Shown here: positions 20,077-30,219 of the stretch, piece by piece
Layout: each line of letters begins with the position of its first letter
Position numbering within the stretch: the stretch's first letter is position 1
From: Skeletonema tropicum
Lineage: Eukaryota > Bacillariophyta > Thalassiosirophyceae > Thalassiosirales > Thalassiosiraceae
Assembly: GCA_037178625.1 (NCBI GenBank)
Contig: CM074128.1
Location: 806,001 to 870,000 of the forward strand
Length of the DNA stretch: 64,000 nucleotides
Direction of reading: 5' to 3'
Position numbers and translations under genes: made by a program
Notes under the pieces: model-generated
Told to the model about the DNA's origin: nothing
The model's input: only the letters and a program-made list of their open reading frames with translations
Database searches by the model: none

Positions 20077-21924
20077 ATGAAGGTCTTTGTTTTGGATAAC
20101 TCCCTACGCGAGAGCACTGTTGGGCAAGCAGTTGGCCACTCTATTGGGGACAAATTAAAAGTTTTCGACGCTACTGCTGGGTGCGGATTCACGCATCAGA
20201 TTGTTGGATGCTTCTCCACTAACAGGCGTGTCGATGATAAGTTTGCTGCATTGCTCCAAGAAAGAGAATATTCAGATCGAACATTTTACTCTTTTTCGGA
20301 GGTCTACGAAAAACTTGATGATGAGGGGTGCTTTTTGAAGAATCATATTCCTGTTGGGTTGAAAAAGATGCAGATTTTTGGGATACCTCATCCAATCATA
20401 GAGGTTGATTGCGCCGCAGACTTCTCAGCAAAAGAGTTTCTTGACCAATTGACTTTTCTGCTTGAGTGGTCATCAGAGAATCTGTCCGCACCTCCTCCTG
20501 GACAAAAGAGAATGGCATTTATCAACCTTCGTGACTTTCCGGTCTCGATGATAGAGTGCCCAGAGAAGGTCATTCAATTGGTTAAAGGTATCGCTATGAT
20601 GCCACACTCCATCCGCCCAGCGGGGATTTTGCAAGAAGAGCCCATCGGTGAATACTTCGCAGATGAAGTTGCTGCTTGGAATCAGGAGGTTCGTGATACA
20701 ATGGATGCCAATGGGTGGCCGAGTTTGTTTCAACAGGATGGGGAAACTTTTGATGGTCTGTTGCTAACTCACGTCCATAAACAATGGGGCCTTGCTGATG
20801 CGGTTGTCTTGGATGTTTTGGCCGCTGGTGCCGATGGAATTTGGTGCAGCATCTGCGAGGAGGGAGCAGCCATGGGACATGCTAGCTCATGTGTAACTTT
20901 GGCGAACTTGGCTCGCCTTGGAAACAAGGATGTCCTGACACGCTATCAGACTCAAAATCTTGCCACAACCGCAAGGGAGGTGACGTTGGTGACATCTAAC
21001 AAGAAAGTACCCGAGCGTCAAATAGTATATGGACCACGGGCGATCGAGGCAGTCTTTGGGTTTTCTGGAATTGCTGGAGGTGCTGCAGATGAATCCTTTG
21101 ACAAGGATGGAAGTGGCGTGGTTGAGGAAGTCGATCACTTTTCTCTTGCTAAATTTTTAGGCGTCGACGAACCTCCAATAAGAGTCAATTCGCTTTCAAG
21201 TCCCGTTCTAGTTGTTCGTCGATTGAAACAATGCTTTGGGGATTGCCCTGAATTCACTGAAGACATTGCCAAGAAAATGCTAGCGAAAATGACAAAAGAG
21301 CTAGAAAGCAATCTTGAGTTTGAGCACTCCTCACCTACGGGGATTTCGATGCTTTGGAAAGGAGTTACAGGATCATTTCACCCAAAGATGATGAATTACG
21401 ATAAAGATATGGAAAGATTGTCGCACAGAAACAAAATGTTCTCAAAACAAGCAGAGGAATGCTTTCGCCAATATCTTGAGGAAGGAGAGGATGCCATAGA
21501 ATATCGCCAGTTCTACGATGCCTACCTTCAGCCATATTTTGGGTGTTTCACTTGCCCTCGCACTCGATTTGTCCTTGACTATATCGAAATGGATAATGAT
21601 GGAAAGCTGTCGTGGAACGAATGGCGATTTTGGTGCCTCTGGGCGTTGCGAACGTACCCTGACGAGATCAGCAATCTTGACGATCTTCATAACGCCATCT
21701 TTCGCGGTGCTGTTTTACCCTTGAGTCTACTTGATACTGCCCAGGAATTCAGGAAGACAATTATCGGATACGGTGCAACTAGACAGTCAATCATCGGATA
21801 CGGTACAAGTAGACAGTCAATTGTCAGATACGGTACAAAGAGACATAGACAGACAATTCTGGGCCATAAGAATGATAACACCCTTTTGTATAAGGCAGGA
21901 CCAGCACCACCACAAGGGGTGTAA
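20077..21924 (+). CDS. HMGL-like TIM-barrel protein fused to EF-hands
   Basis: A 615-residue uninterrupted product; the first in-frame ATG after upstream DNA without another ATG is 20077. Residues 1-310 resemble the pyruvate-carboxyltransferase/HMG-CoA lyase barrel. LDNSLREST corresponds to the D-x-T-L-R-D strand. LLLTHVHKQWGLADAVVLDVLAAGADG corresponds to the H-x-H metal site followed by an AA..AGA helix. The usual Asp-Thr after the second His is replaced by Lys-Gln, so catalytic activity is uncertain. Two Ca2+-binding-like loops follow, FDKDGSGVVEEVDHF (about residue 347) and MDNDGKLSWNEW (about 508). The C-terminus carries three tandem ten-residue repeats of the IIGYGTSRQS type. The combination suggests Ca2+-regulated binding or metabolism, but substrate and location are unknown. 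The gene is flanked on both sides by satellite relics. Confidence 0.65.
   Translation: MKVFVLDNSLRESTVGQAVGHSIGDKLKVFDATAGCGFTHQIVGCFSTNRRVDDKFAALLQEREYSDRTFYSFSEVYEKLDDEGCFLKNHIPVGLKKMQIFGIPHPIIEVDCAADFSAKEFLDQLTFLLEWSSENLSAPPPGQKRMAFINLRDFPVSMIECPEKVIQLVKGIAMMPHSIRPAGILQEEPIGEYFADEVAAWNQEVRDTMDANGWPSLFQQDGETFDGLLLTHVHKQWGLADAVVLDVLAAGADGIWCSICEEGAAMGHASSCVTLANLARLGNKDVLTRYQTQNLATTAREVTLVTSNKKVPERQIVYGPRAIEAVFGFSGIAGGAADESFDKDGSGVVEEVDHFSLAKFLGVDEPPIRVNSLSSPVLVVRRLKQCFGDCPEFTEDIAKKMLAKMTKELESNLEFEHSSPTGISMLWKGVTGSFHPKMMNYDKDMERLSHRNKMFSKQAEECFRQYLEEGEDAIEYRQFYDAYLQPYFGCFTCPRTRFVLDYIEMDNDGKLSWNEWRFWCLWALRTYPDEISNLDDLHNAIFRGAVLPLSLLDTAQEFRKTIIGYGATRQSIIGYGTSRQSIVRYGTKRHRQTILGHKNDNTLLYKAGPAPPQGV
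21763..21855 (+). repeat. 30-bp coding tandem repeat, three copies
   Basis: Three 30-bp units (ATTRTCRGATACGGTRCAA plus CTAGACAGTCA) lie in frame near the C-terminus of the HMGL-EF-hand gene and encode ten-residue repeats. Such runs vary in copy number easily. Confidence 0.8.
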
Positions 21925-22009
21925 AAAATTGTCAGAAATTAAGAGACAGAGATACATCACATATTAAATGAAGTAAACTAACAGTACAACACAACATATC
22001 ATAGAAGCC

Positions 22010-22240
22010 ATGCTACCTCATGCTACAGCCATGTAGGTGATTGGATATTGACCAATTGGCTAGCTGGCAGCGCCTCATTAAAGCGCCATATCGTATCAAA
22101 CGTTGTCACTATGGCAATGAGCCGCTTCTAGAGTCCCTTTATACTTGGTTCCGATTGCATAGAAGCACATTGGCACTGCTCAGACGGATTGCGCTTGTAG
22201 TAGCTATGCTACAGCCACGTTGATGTCCTCCTGGTTTTGT
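22010..22240. repeat. isolated degenerate satellite monomer
   Basis: One diverged copy of the 184-bp monomer: CATATCGTATC, TATGGCAATGAGCCGCTTCTAGAG, CACTGCTCAGACGGATTGCG, TGCTACAGCC. It lies 3.2 kb beyond the main array, downstream of the HMGL-EF-hand gene. The remaining bases up to 22526 hold no gene that I can support. Confidence 0.7.
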
Positions 22241-22526
22241 TTGTTATAGCCTTCATTCGGACAGTATCAGGTGATTTATTGTATTTTAACTCTAATGTTG
22301 CATTTTTTTCTTCAAAAACAATCATATGATGATGGGCATAGAGTAGGATCTAATCTCCCCCGAGGATGTTGCTTGTGTTGACAACGCTTTATACAATTTT
22401 GTGGTAAGATTTGCTGCTGCCGGCCTTATCAAGTCATCTACGCTGACTGTAGCATGACTGATTTTACACACTGTAACTCAATGCCTATGTAAAAAAATGA
22501 TCAACTACATTCTTGATATACAGCCA

Positions 22527-22871
22527 TCACATGCCATGGCGAAATCCGACAAACATTGGATTGCTTGTTGAATGCCCTCTCACTCCCGACGATGATCGAC
22601 TCCTCCATTCCTGAAGTATAATGTCTTTAAGAGGAGGCCGAACCCATTGGGGACCATCGGGTTCTTGGACGCCAGCTCTAGCACATAATGATGGCAAATT
22701 ACTCATGGGAACTTCGTACAAAATTTCGTAGTTGCATCCCTGCGCAGGCTCGTAGAGATCACCATGATATCGAAGTTTGCCTGTCTCTGCAGTACGAACT
22801 ACCACGCATGTGTATTCTTTATATCCCGGTGTTCCATCTGTTCTGCCATAAAACACATCAATGCGCGTCAT
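22527..22871 (-). CDS. hypothetical protein, 114 aa
   Basis: Open frame with coding-like composition. It starts MTRIDVFYGRTDGTPG, contains CVVVRTAETGKLRYHGDLYEP and NYEILYEVPMSNLP, and ends FVGFRHGM. No signal peptide, membrane segment or family recognised. It has no introns and lies 370 bp from the left end of the pogo-like transposon. It might be a small independent gene or a remnant of an older element. Confidence 0.4.
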   Translation of the reverse strand: MTRIDVFYGRTDGTPGYKEYTCVVVRTAETGKLRYHGDLYEPAQGCNYEILYEVPMSNLPSLCARAGVQEPDGPQWVRPPLKDIILQEWRSRSSSGVRGHSTSNPMFVGFRHGM

Positions 22872-23238
22872 ATTGCCTTATTGACCTCTTCTCTAAGATG
22901 CTAAGATGTTACCGCAACATTAATTTCACCATAACCATTATGTTGATGGGATCGAGGATCGACGATGTGAAGATGAAGATGGAAGATGACGATGTGAGGA
23001 ATCGAAGTAAAACAACGGGGATAGAACGCGAGTGTGGGCACGCCCGCAGATACCTTGGTTTGAAGAGAGACTGACAGGAGAATTTTGGGGAAGTTTGGTC
23101 CTAGAGTAGGAGTGGTATGTACTGTACTTACTCTATTTTGAGCTCTAGGACCTGTATTTGTTAGGAGTAGTTGGGGGCCATAAGTACGCGGGCGCCAACC
23201 AAACAGGCCATGAAGAGCGCCCGCTATCTCGCACCCTA

Positions 23239-26200
23239 CCGTCTTTACCTTAGATCGTGTCCGGATTTTTCTATTGTCCGCACTGTTTTTCCAGGGGTAA
23301 GGACGTGTCCGCATCCTTTTTCGCGGTAGTGTCCGCCCTCAACCGGACACTTTCAAGCACATTTTGCTGCGCTTTGGCAGATCTGTTAGATCCAACACAC
23401 CGACCATGAGAAAATAAGGAGAAATAATAGGTACATAATAATATTATATAACCATGTCGGATGCCATCGAACACTGGTTTAGATCGAAGACCCTACCATG
23501 GAATAATGAGATCGCTGATTTCCTTGACGATATGGGTTTTGAGGCGGTCGAGCAACTGAAGTTTATTACAAGGACCATTGGGATGCGCTGTTCTCGACAC
23601 AAAAATATGTTGTCCAACAAACTGCCGAAAAGGTGTATACGGACTATCTTAACGAAGACATTGATCTGAAGAAGTGTGCAACGGAACTACATCTCAAACC
23701 GGCGCCATCAGCAGTACAAAAAACACCAGCCAAAAAGGCACGTCATAGGGATGATGGGACTTCCGCTATGCTGGATTCTCTTGGCTTTTCGGTGAAGGTC
23801 ATTAAAACAAGTGAACAAAAGAAAGAGGAAAAAAAGACAGGGAAAGGAAGCGGAGGGCAGAGGAACAGATGGAGCGAGGGGCAGAGCTTAGCGATGATGA
23901 GGATGTTATGGTTGTGGATATGATGGTAGACAATGATAAGGATGAAGATGATGACGACGTTGATGACCGAAAATATCCTGCGCTCCCCCCGTCCAATTGG
24001 CATCTCACCCGATGCGCACTGTCACAGCATTTGAAAGATCCCGTGGCGTCTGATCATAAACTTGCCTGGGATACTTCTCTTTTACCACCAGATAAACAGC
24101 CTGGTAAGGATGTCACAGATTTAGAAGACACCCTTGGCTACTACAAAGCAGTAGGTTGCGACAAGACAACGAGTGACATTGCCCTAAAGAAAAAAGTTGA
24201 GGAGGATAGCAAGGTAGCCAGGAAAAACATGGCGAGGTATCACCAGGACAGGGCTCAAACAGCGGATGCAACCAAGTACAACAAATGGAAAAAGAAGTTC
24301 GACAAGTTGAAAGTAGTTAGGGATGAGTTGTGCAATGAAGATGATAATGGGTGCTATCCAAAACGTGTCGCTTACGACAGGAGGGGGGAGGAGTTAATTG
24401 ATTTAATGCTTGAGGTATGTGTTGCTGTGGTGTATTATTATATTATTGTCATTCAGCTATTGCTAAGTTACTTCGTTTCTCTCTCCCTCCTCTACACACA
24501 GGCTATTGATACGGTGTATAACTGTTCTATTGAAGATCGTATTAGTCAGATTAAGTCTTGTATGAAAAGGGAGCAAATCTACGCAAAGAAGAAGGCGACA
24601 TATGCTAATATTGCAAATCAAGTGCTGCCCTCAAGAATCGCCAGGGAGTGGAATACAGCCAAGGGAGGACAGCAGAGCAATAAAGTCCGTGTCCTCATTT
24701 GCAAGGCCTTCCAAAGTAACTACACCAATGCTGAAATCGCACTAGAAATAAGAAAGGTGGCGTTCAGAAGATATTACTTTGATGAGAACCGAAAGTCAGA
24801 GGATAAGATCTATGGAACTATCAGTAGGCAGATACGTAGACTCAGACAACATTTCGACGGTGGGCTTCTCAATGATCTGCTTAGTCTTAAGGGTAAAGAG
24901 AAGGCAAAAGCTTTGAAGAAGAAAACCATCAATCCCCATGCTCGCGGGAGGAAACCGCTAGATACTCAAACTGAACTAGAGAAGAAGTTGGGTGAATGGG
25001 TTACAAAGTTGGAGGAGGAGGAGAAACGCATCACTCGTACAATGATTCTCCGCAAGGCATTGGAATTGAATCCAGACTTTTATGGGGGAGACCTTAAGAA
25101 ATTGAAGAAGTGGTTCTACTATGGCTTTGTGAAACGTTTCGACCTTTCCATACGTAAGATCGCGAGCGTTGGACAGAAGCTCCCCAAAGACTGGGAAGAA
25201 AAAATGGTCGACATGAGAGGACGAGTCCGACATCGGCAAGGACCTGTGGTGCAACCAGACGGCAGAGTATTGATTACTGGTGTGACAGATCGTTTCTTCT
25301 TTAACACAGACCATGTTCCTGTGTGGTATGAATCAGTTGGAAACTATACATGGGGTAGAAAGAGCAGCGGTAGACGCACTGTGAAGACCGGGGGGAAAGA
25401 AAAGGATAGATTCACTGTGCAGCTTGGAGTTGGTAAGGGCGGCACGAAGTTGCCATCCATGGTTCTCTTCAAAGGTGAGAAAGCTCTTCTTCATATGTAC
25501 TCTACTGAAATACTTCTTATATCACATTTTGACACATATTTGTTCTGGTTTATTTCAGGTGAGCCAACAAAGTACGATCCAACGAAATCGAAGAGTCATA
25601 AATACGGAAGTAAGAACAGTATTGCACGTGAAATTTATGAACGCAAGCCTGATAAAAATGGGAACCATTACCCACCTCGTGACAAAGCGTACATTACTAT
25701 ATCGAAGAAGGCTTGCTCAAACCATGCTCTCACCAAGCTCTACCTGAAGAAGATTATCTTGCCCGCTGGTGGATATGATAAAGAGACAGGAGAATGCGAC
25801 AACAAGATTGGTGTGCTGTGGGATGATTTCAAGTCACATTCGACAGCTGAGGTAAAAGACTTTTGCCAATCACTTCCTTTCCTTTCTGTGGATATCTTAC
25901 CAGGAGGACTGACTCCATGTGGACAGCCTCTCGACAAAGTGATCAACAAGGTTTTCAAAGGTTACTTCCGTGACTTGTACGATACATACATGCTCAGCGC
26001 ACCTCTCACTGAAAAGGGAAATCCTGTGGCTCCATCACGACAGCAATTGGCAACATGGGTTGTTGAGGCCTGGGATAAGATTCCCGAAGAAATGGTTAGA
26101 AAGTCCTGGACTGCATGCGGGTACCCATCGGAAGAGGAGCTTTCTTTTTCCGATAGAGGACAGATTGTGCCTTGGACAGAAGACACCGTACGTGCCATGG

Positions 26201-26491
26201 TGAAGCAGTATTGTGGCCAAGAGGGACTGGACCATCTTGAAGATGTGGAAAATGGGAACGAAGACGACTTTGAAATGATAGATAGTGCATTTGGCATCAT
26301 TGACGACGAGGACGAAGGCAATGCGCAGTTGGATTAGATTAATTTAAGTATTTGTTGTTAGACGTTTACTAAGAAACGCTTGAAAGTGTCCGGATTCTAG
26401 AATGTGTCCGTGCATCCACGCAGGGGGGGTGAACATGTCCGGACTGCAATAGTGGGGTTATGTACACGGACACGATCTAAGGTATAGACGG
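23239..26491 (+). mobile_element. pogo-like (Tc1/mariner superfamily) DNA transposon, 3.25 kb
   Basis: The ends read CCGTCTTTACCTTAGATCGTGTCCG (left, from 23239) and its near-complement CGGACACGATCTAAGGTATAGACGG (right, to 26491). They are bounded by TA at 23237-23238 and 26492-26493. TGTCCG repeats cluster inside both ends (five in 23260-23360, four in 26390-26475) and are likely transposase binding sites. One gene inside encodes a pogo/Tigger-type transposase. The right end is only about 50 bp from the start of the next gene. Confidence 0.85.
23454..26337 (+). pseudogene. pogo-like transposase (DDE_1, CENP-B-type HTH), two frameshifts near the N-terminus
   Basis: The gene starts MSDAIEHWFRSK at 23454. 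A one-base loss at the T run near 23562 and another shift at the A run 23829-23835 separate three frames. From 23869 onward a single 822-residue frame stays open. It has an acidic stretch, a basic region, a CENP-B-type helix-turn-helix (about 355-420, LGEWVTKLEEEEKRITRTM), then the DDE_1 catalytic core: Asp in NTDHVPVWYE, Asp in VLWDDFKSH and Asp in GQPLDKVINK. Two introns are visible: 24415-24501 (GTATGT...ACACAG, 87 bp) and 25475-25558 (GTGAGA...TTTCAG, 84 bp). Both are multiples of three without stops, so unspliced RNA remains translatable. If the N-terminal shifts are errors the element may be active; as written it is damaged. Confidence 0.8.
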
Positions 26492-26568
26492 TACAAGTAC
26501 ACAGTACCACCCCTTCCTTCTTGTGTTATAGTAGTTGCTGTTAAATGCTTGTTAGTTGCTTGATAGGC

Positions 26569-27783
26569 ATGAGCAATAAAGCCGAAGGTATCTCTCCAGT
26601 ACGGGCCAAGTCCAAGCTGAAGAAGCGGCGTCGTCAAAGAGAGAGTGAGTTATCAAATTCTTGCTCTCTACAAAGAAGCTTTCCAGCGGCGGCTGCTGCA
26701 CCATCGAGTGACATCAACAAAAAACGGTTAAAGAATGATCCAACAACAACAAATAAATCTTCGGTTGGTGCCTTCGATAGTGGCGTGCACTGTAATTCCT
26801 CTATCTCGCAAAAGGAAAATAATGCTGTCATTGTATCGAAGCCAAATACTCTACCAGATCGGAAGAAAGGGCTGACGTATCCATCTCAAAAGTCATCCGT
26901 CAACAACGGGGAAACAACCAAGCTATCATTCATAGATGAAATGGATCTCAGGCAGCTCTCCGCAGTTGGAAATGATATCATGTCATCTTTAAGAAACGTA
27001 GATGTCGCGTCAGAGTTGGAGAGGGCGTTTGCATCATCAACAGGTATTTTTGACACTACTGACGAAAATGTATTCCATCATGATTTGATTGGTAGTATCG
27101 GTCCACCTCATAAAACTCATAATATTGGAGATGATGACGGAGCATTTTCTATTGGATTTCCTCGATGCAATTTTTCAGAACCCAGTTACACCTCATCATC
27201 ACAAACTGTGACCTTGAAGAGACGAACATGTCATGGGATGGGTATTCCACTATCGTGGTGTCAGTTTCCTGGACCTGTTGGTAACACAAAAACAAAGACT
27301 GACTCTACAATCGCGACTGATGTAACTGATCAATTTGACAGTACAACTAACGAACAGGCAATGGAAAACAGAGAAGAAGATGTTGTCTCATCTGCTTCTT
27401 CAAAGTATCAAGGTAGAATTAGAATAACATCTCACAAGGGGGCTACAATCAGAGAAGTATTTGATATAGACGAATCAGATTATGTGGTTGGAAAACTCAG
27501 ACAAGGAGATGAGAGATACTTTATTGAGAAGAAAATGCTATCTGCACCACCTCCAGATAGTAGTGATGATGATGGGAGTGACATTGACAGTGACGATGAA
27601 GATTGTGTTGCTGTGGTTCGCTATAAGATTGTCTTGAACGATCTTGATTGCATTGGATGCAGTCATGAATTCGTTGAGAGAGATGCTGCATCTGGAAAGA
27701 CAGTTGGATGGATTAGTGATCGAGGCCGGCTGGCAAATGATCCATACTTCATTTTGAAGGAGTTAGATGACGTGAACGCATGA
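26569..27783 (+). CDS. hypothetical nuclear-type protein
   Basis: About 404 residues from ATG 26569 (MSNKAEGISPVRAKSKLKKRRRQRE); an in-frame ATG at 26545 would add eight residues. The N-terminus is basic, resembling a nuclear localisation signal. The middle is low complexity and Ser/Thr/Asn-rich. An acidic run (SSDDDGSDIDSDDED) precedes a compact C-terminal part with CIGCSHEFVERD and a YFILKELDD end. I recognise no domain. The pogo element sits roughly 75 bp upstream of the start, so it occupies or has displaced the proximal promoter. Confidence 0.6.
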   Translation: MSNKAEGISPVRAKSKLKKRRRQRESELSNSCSLQRSFPAAAAAPSSDINKKRLKNDPTTTNKSSVGAFDSGVHCNSSISQKENNAVIVSKPNTLPDRKKGLTYPSQKSSVNNGETTKLSFIDEMDLRQLSAVGNDIMSSLRNVDVASELERAFASSTGIFDTTDENVFHHDLIGSIGPPHKTHNIGDDDGAFSIGFPRCNFSEPSYTSSSQTVTLKRRTCHGMGIPLSWCQFPGPVGNTKTKTDSTIATDVTDQFDSTTNEQAMENREEDVVSSASSKYQGRIRITSHKGATIREVFDIDESDYVVGKLRQGDERYFIEKKMLSAPPPDSSDDDGSDIDSDDEDCVAVVRYKIVLNDLDCIGCSHEFVERDAASGKTVGWISDRGRLANDPYFILKELDDVNA

Positions 27784-27839
27784 AATCTGTTCAAATTCAA
27801 ATTATTGTGCATGAAAATTATAAGTAAGTTTATTTCATA

Positions 27840-29067
27840 TCAACACGCTGATGCGTTGTCGCCACCTTCTCTCAATAGACGTTGTGGCATACTAAAGCCT
27901 ACCACGCGATCGTAGTCAGGGAGCATTGGCTCTATGGGTAACAACCAAGTTATATTGCGATTCATCCCAAACACATCCTCAAGTGATATTGGTTCCTCCA
28001 CACTGTAACCCGTTGTGTTTGTTGCCTTCTTCTTTAATCTATCGATAGTTCCAATGCCTGTCATAATCCCATATGTGACATTCATCAACATGGACGATGT
28101 AAATAAAAGACTTCCAATGCAAATCACAGTCATTATCCGCACCAGCTGAACTAGTACCCCGGTAAATTCACAACTCTCTTTATTGCAAAAGAAGTAATTG
28201 CATCCAAAAATCATGAGTGCCAAGGCACTTCCAATCCATGTATAGGCGAGAAATAATATGAATGATTTGAGATTTGTTGCTCCAATACAGTTGTTCATCC
28301 ACCTATGTGTGCGGATTTGTACATACAATCGTTAGTTATGTAGAGGGACCAAAATACAATAAGAGAAAATGCACAACGCTCTCATACAAACAGAATACTC
28401 ACGGACAGTGATGATCCATCCCAGAGACACATCGATTACATATACGACAATGATGAGCACCAGGAGGTTTGAAGCTTTTGCAAATACGACACACAGAATG
28501 CGTTTCCATCTGCCGTGCTGCTGCATCTATCGGGACTGCACATTGCGGCACCGCTCCGGGATCTGTAAACATTGTCTTTGCATGTGATGCCAATGCGAGA
28601 GCACATATTGTATTGTAAAAGTAAGCGAGTATGTGTGATAGATGCTTTGTCTCTGCAAGCAGTGTGATTGTCATTGCTGAGTAGAGAATGAAGACCCATA
28701 CGAAAGCAGAGAGAATCGTCCCTGAAACATCATTTCGGTTCATCCAAATCCCATCCTTCTCTTCAGTGCCAAATGAACAATCAGAGCTGTATTCATTTGT
28801 GTCGTCGAAGTAATATTCATCTCTAGAGTGGTCTCTTCCATCTGGGATATCATTATTAATGCCACCACCTCCACCAACTACCTCAGCGCGGCCACTCCAA
28901 TTAGGAGAGCTCTCTGCTGAATTCGCTATCAATGCTATAATTTCCGAGTTTTCACTATCTTGTGCCGCCCAACTGCTGTTTGATTGTGATGATTGTGGAC
29001 CTGCCCCACGCGGCCGCTTGCGAAGAGAGATAGCGGGAGGCGTTCTTTCCGAGACCTCCTTCATCAT
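27840..29067 (-). CDS. DHHC palmitoyltransferase
   Basis: Two exons, 29067-28403 and 28302-27840, with a 100-bp intron (GTGAGT...CATAG) splitting the Pro codon after DHHC. The product is 375 residues. The N-terminus is cytosolic and low complexity. Two membrane segments follow (ILSAFVWVFILYSAMTITLL and LAYFYNTICALALA), then the zinc-binding cysteine-rich domain CRICKSFKPPGAHHCRICNR with the catalytic DHHC. After the intron come WMNNCIG and two more membrane segments (SFILFLAYTWIGSALALMIF and VRIMTVICIGSLLF). This is the standard four-pass zDHHC layout. It S-acylates membrane-associated proteins, probably at Golgi or endomembranes. It is divergent from the HAD phosphatase gene, 324 bp apart, with no other gene between. 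Confidence 0.93.
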
Positions 29068-29391
29068 GATTAAAAAAAGAACAGACGCATCGACACAGAG
29101 ATCTACCTACGATCCTTAACTTGGACAGCAACGGAATGAAGCTGGCTTTGATACAGAGCCGTAGCCTTCAATGACTTCAGCTACAGCTTAAATAATTGCT
29201 TCTTTCAACAAAGCGCACCTATCACACGGTATAGTAGGAATTAGTACACAGGATGGCGCGATTAGTCTTCCACATAGTATCCTTCACTTCCTTCCAAAAA
29301 GTTATCTTCTGGAAATAATCTTCGGCGTTAGGCGTTATCGTCACTCTAAGCAAGGACAACTTTGGCTACGGTTTCACAGTAGTCTTACCCC

Positions 29392-30195
29392 ATGATTCGT
29401 CGGCAAACCATCTTGACGGCAATTGCAGTGGCAGCAAGTAATAGCTTTCACTCATCCGCATTTCTTGTGCCACATAAGACAGCCAACATTTCCACGCAAG
29501 TGAAATTGAGCAGCGACGGGCCATTTCCCGAGTCCAAAATGGGAGCTGGACATGGACCATTTCCTGATTTGTGTGTGTTTGATCTAGACGCTTGCTTTTG
29601 GGATCAAGAGATGTACACTCTTTCAAGGATTTGTGACTCTTCGAACGTCGTGATGGGTGATTTGAATGGGCGAGGGGAAGGAGTTGTAGGTGTGATGAGT
29701 GGAAGGAGCAAAATTAGTCTGCACAAGGGCTCCCTTATTGCACTTCAGAATCACCACGACAACAAATTTGATGATATGAAAGTTTGTTTTGCGTCATCGG
29801 CTGATACACCACTTGCTGAAAAGATTGGCCGTTCAGCGTTGAAACTTTTAGAGGTGGTGCCTGGTGTGACTGTCTGGGATCTGGTAGTGGGTAGAGATTG
29901 GAACGGGGAAGATATTAATCAAATTGGACGACAACCACCTTTATCTTCCAATAAGGCGAGGACACACTTTCCAATTTTGCGAGAGCTTACAAAAGTTCCC
30001 TATGATCGGATGCTCTTCTTCGATGATTGCCAATGGGGAGATCATTGTGGCATGGTTGAAGCTAGTTGCAAGGAACCTGAAAGTGGGAGAGGTCCTACAA
30101 CGGTACGAACGCCCTATGGATTGGGTCGCGAGGAGTGGGCTGAAGGTCTGAGCAAGTATGCTAAGGCAATCAAGAAAGAGATGAATGTTGAGTAA
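29392..30195 (+). CDS. MDP1-like HAD phosphatase, plastid-targeted
   Basis: A 267-residue product. The N-terminus is a signal peptide ending in SSAFLVPHKTA, the diatom plastid-entry type. The body matches the magnesium-dependent phosphatase 1/acid phosphatase family. LCVFDLDACFW is motif I (nucleophile Asp and general acid Asp; Ala-Cys replaces the usual Tyr-Thr). VCFASSADTPLAEKIG is the motif II region. Lys in SNKARTHF and DRMLFFDDCQWGDHCGMVE give motifs III and IV. It probably dephosphorylates small sugar or glycated substrates in the plastid; substrate is unknown. An unusually long insertion lies between motifs I and II. Confidence 0.8.
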   Translation: MIRRQTILTAIAVAASNSFHSSAFLVPHKTANISTQVKLSSDGPFPESKMGAGHGPFPDLCVFDLDACFWDQEMYTLSRICDSSNVVMGDLNGRGEGVVGVMSGRSKISLHKGSLIALQNHHDNKFDDMKVCFASSADTPLAEKIGRSALKLLEVVPGVTVWDLVVGRDWNGEDINQIGRQPPLSSNKARTHFPILRELTKVPYDRMLFFDDCQWGDHCGMVEASCKEPESGRGPTTVRTPYGLGREEWAEGLSKYAKAIKKEMNVE

Positions 30196-30219
30196 TCATA
30201 CTTACTTATGAATCAAAAT

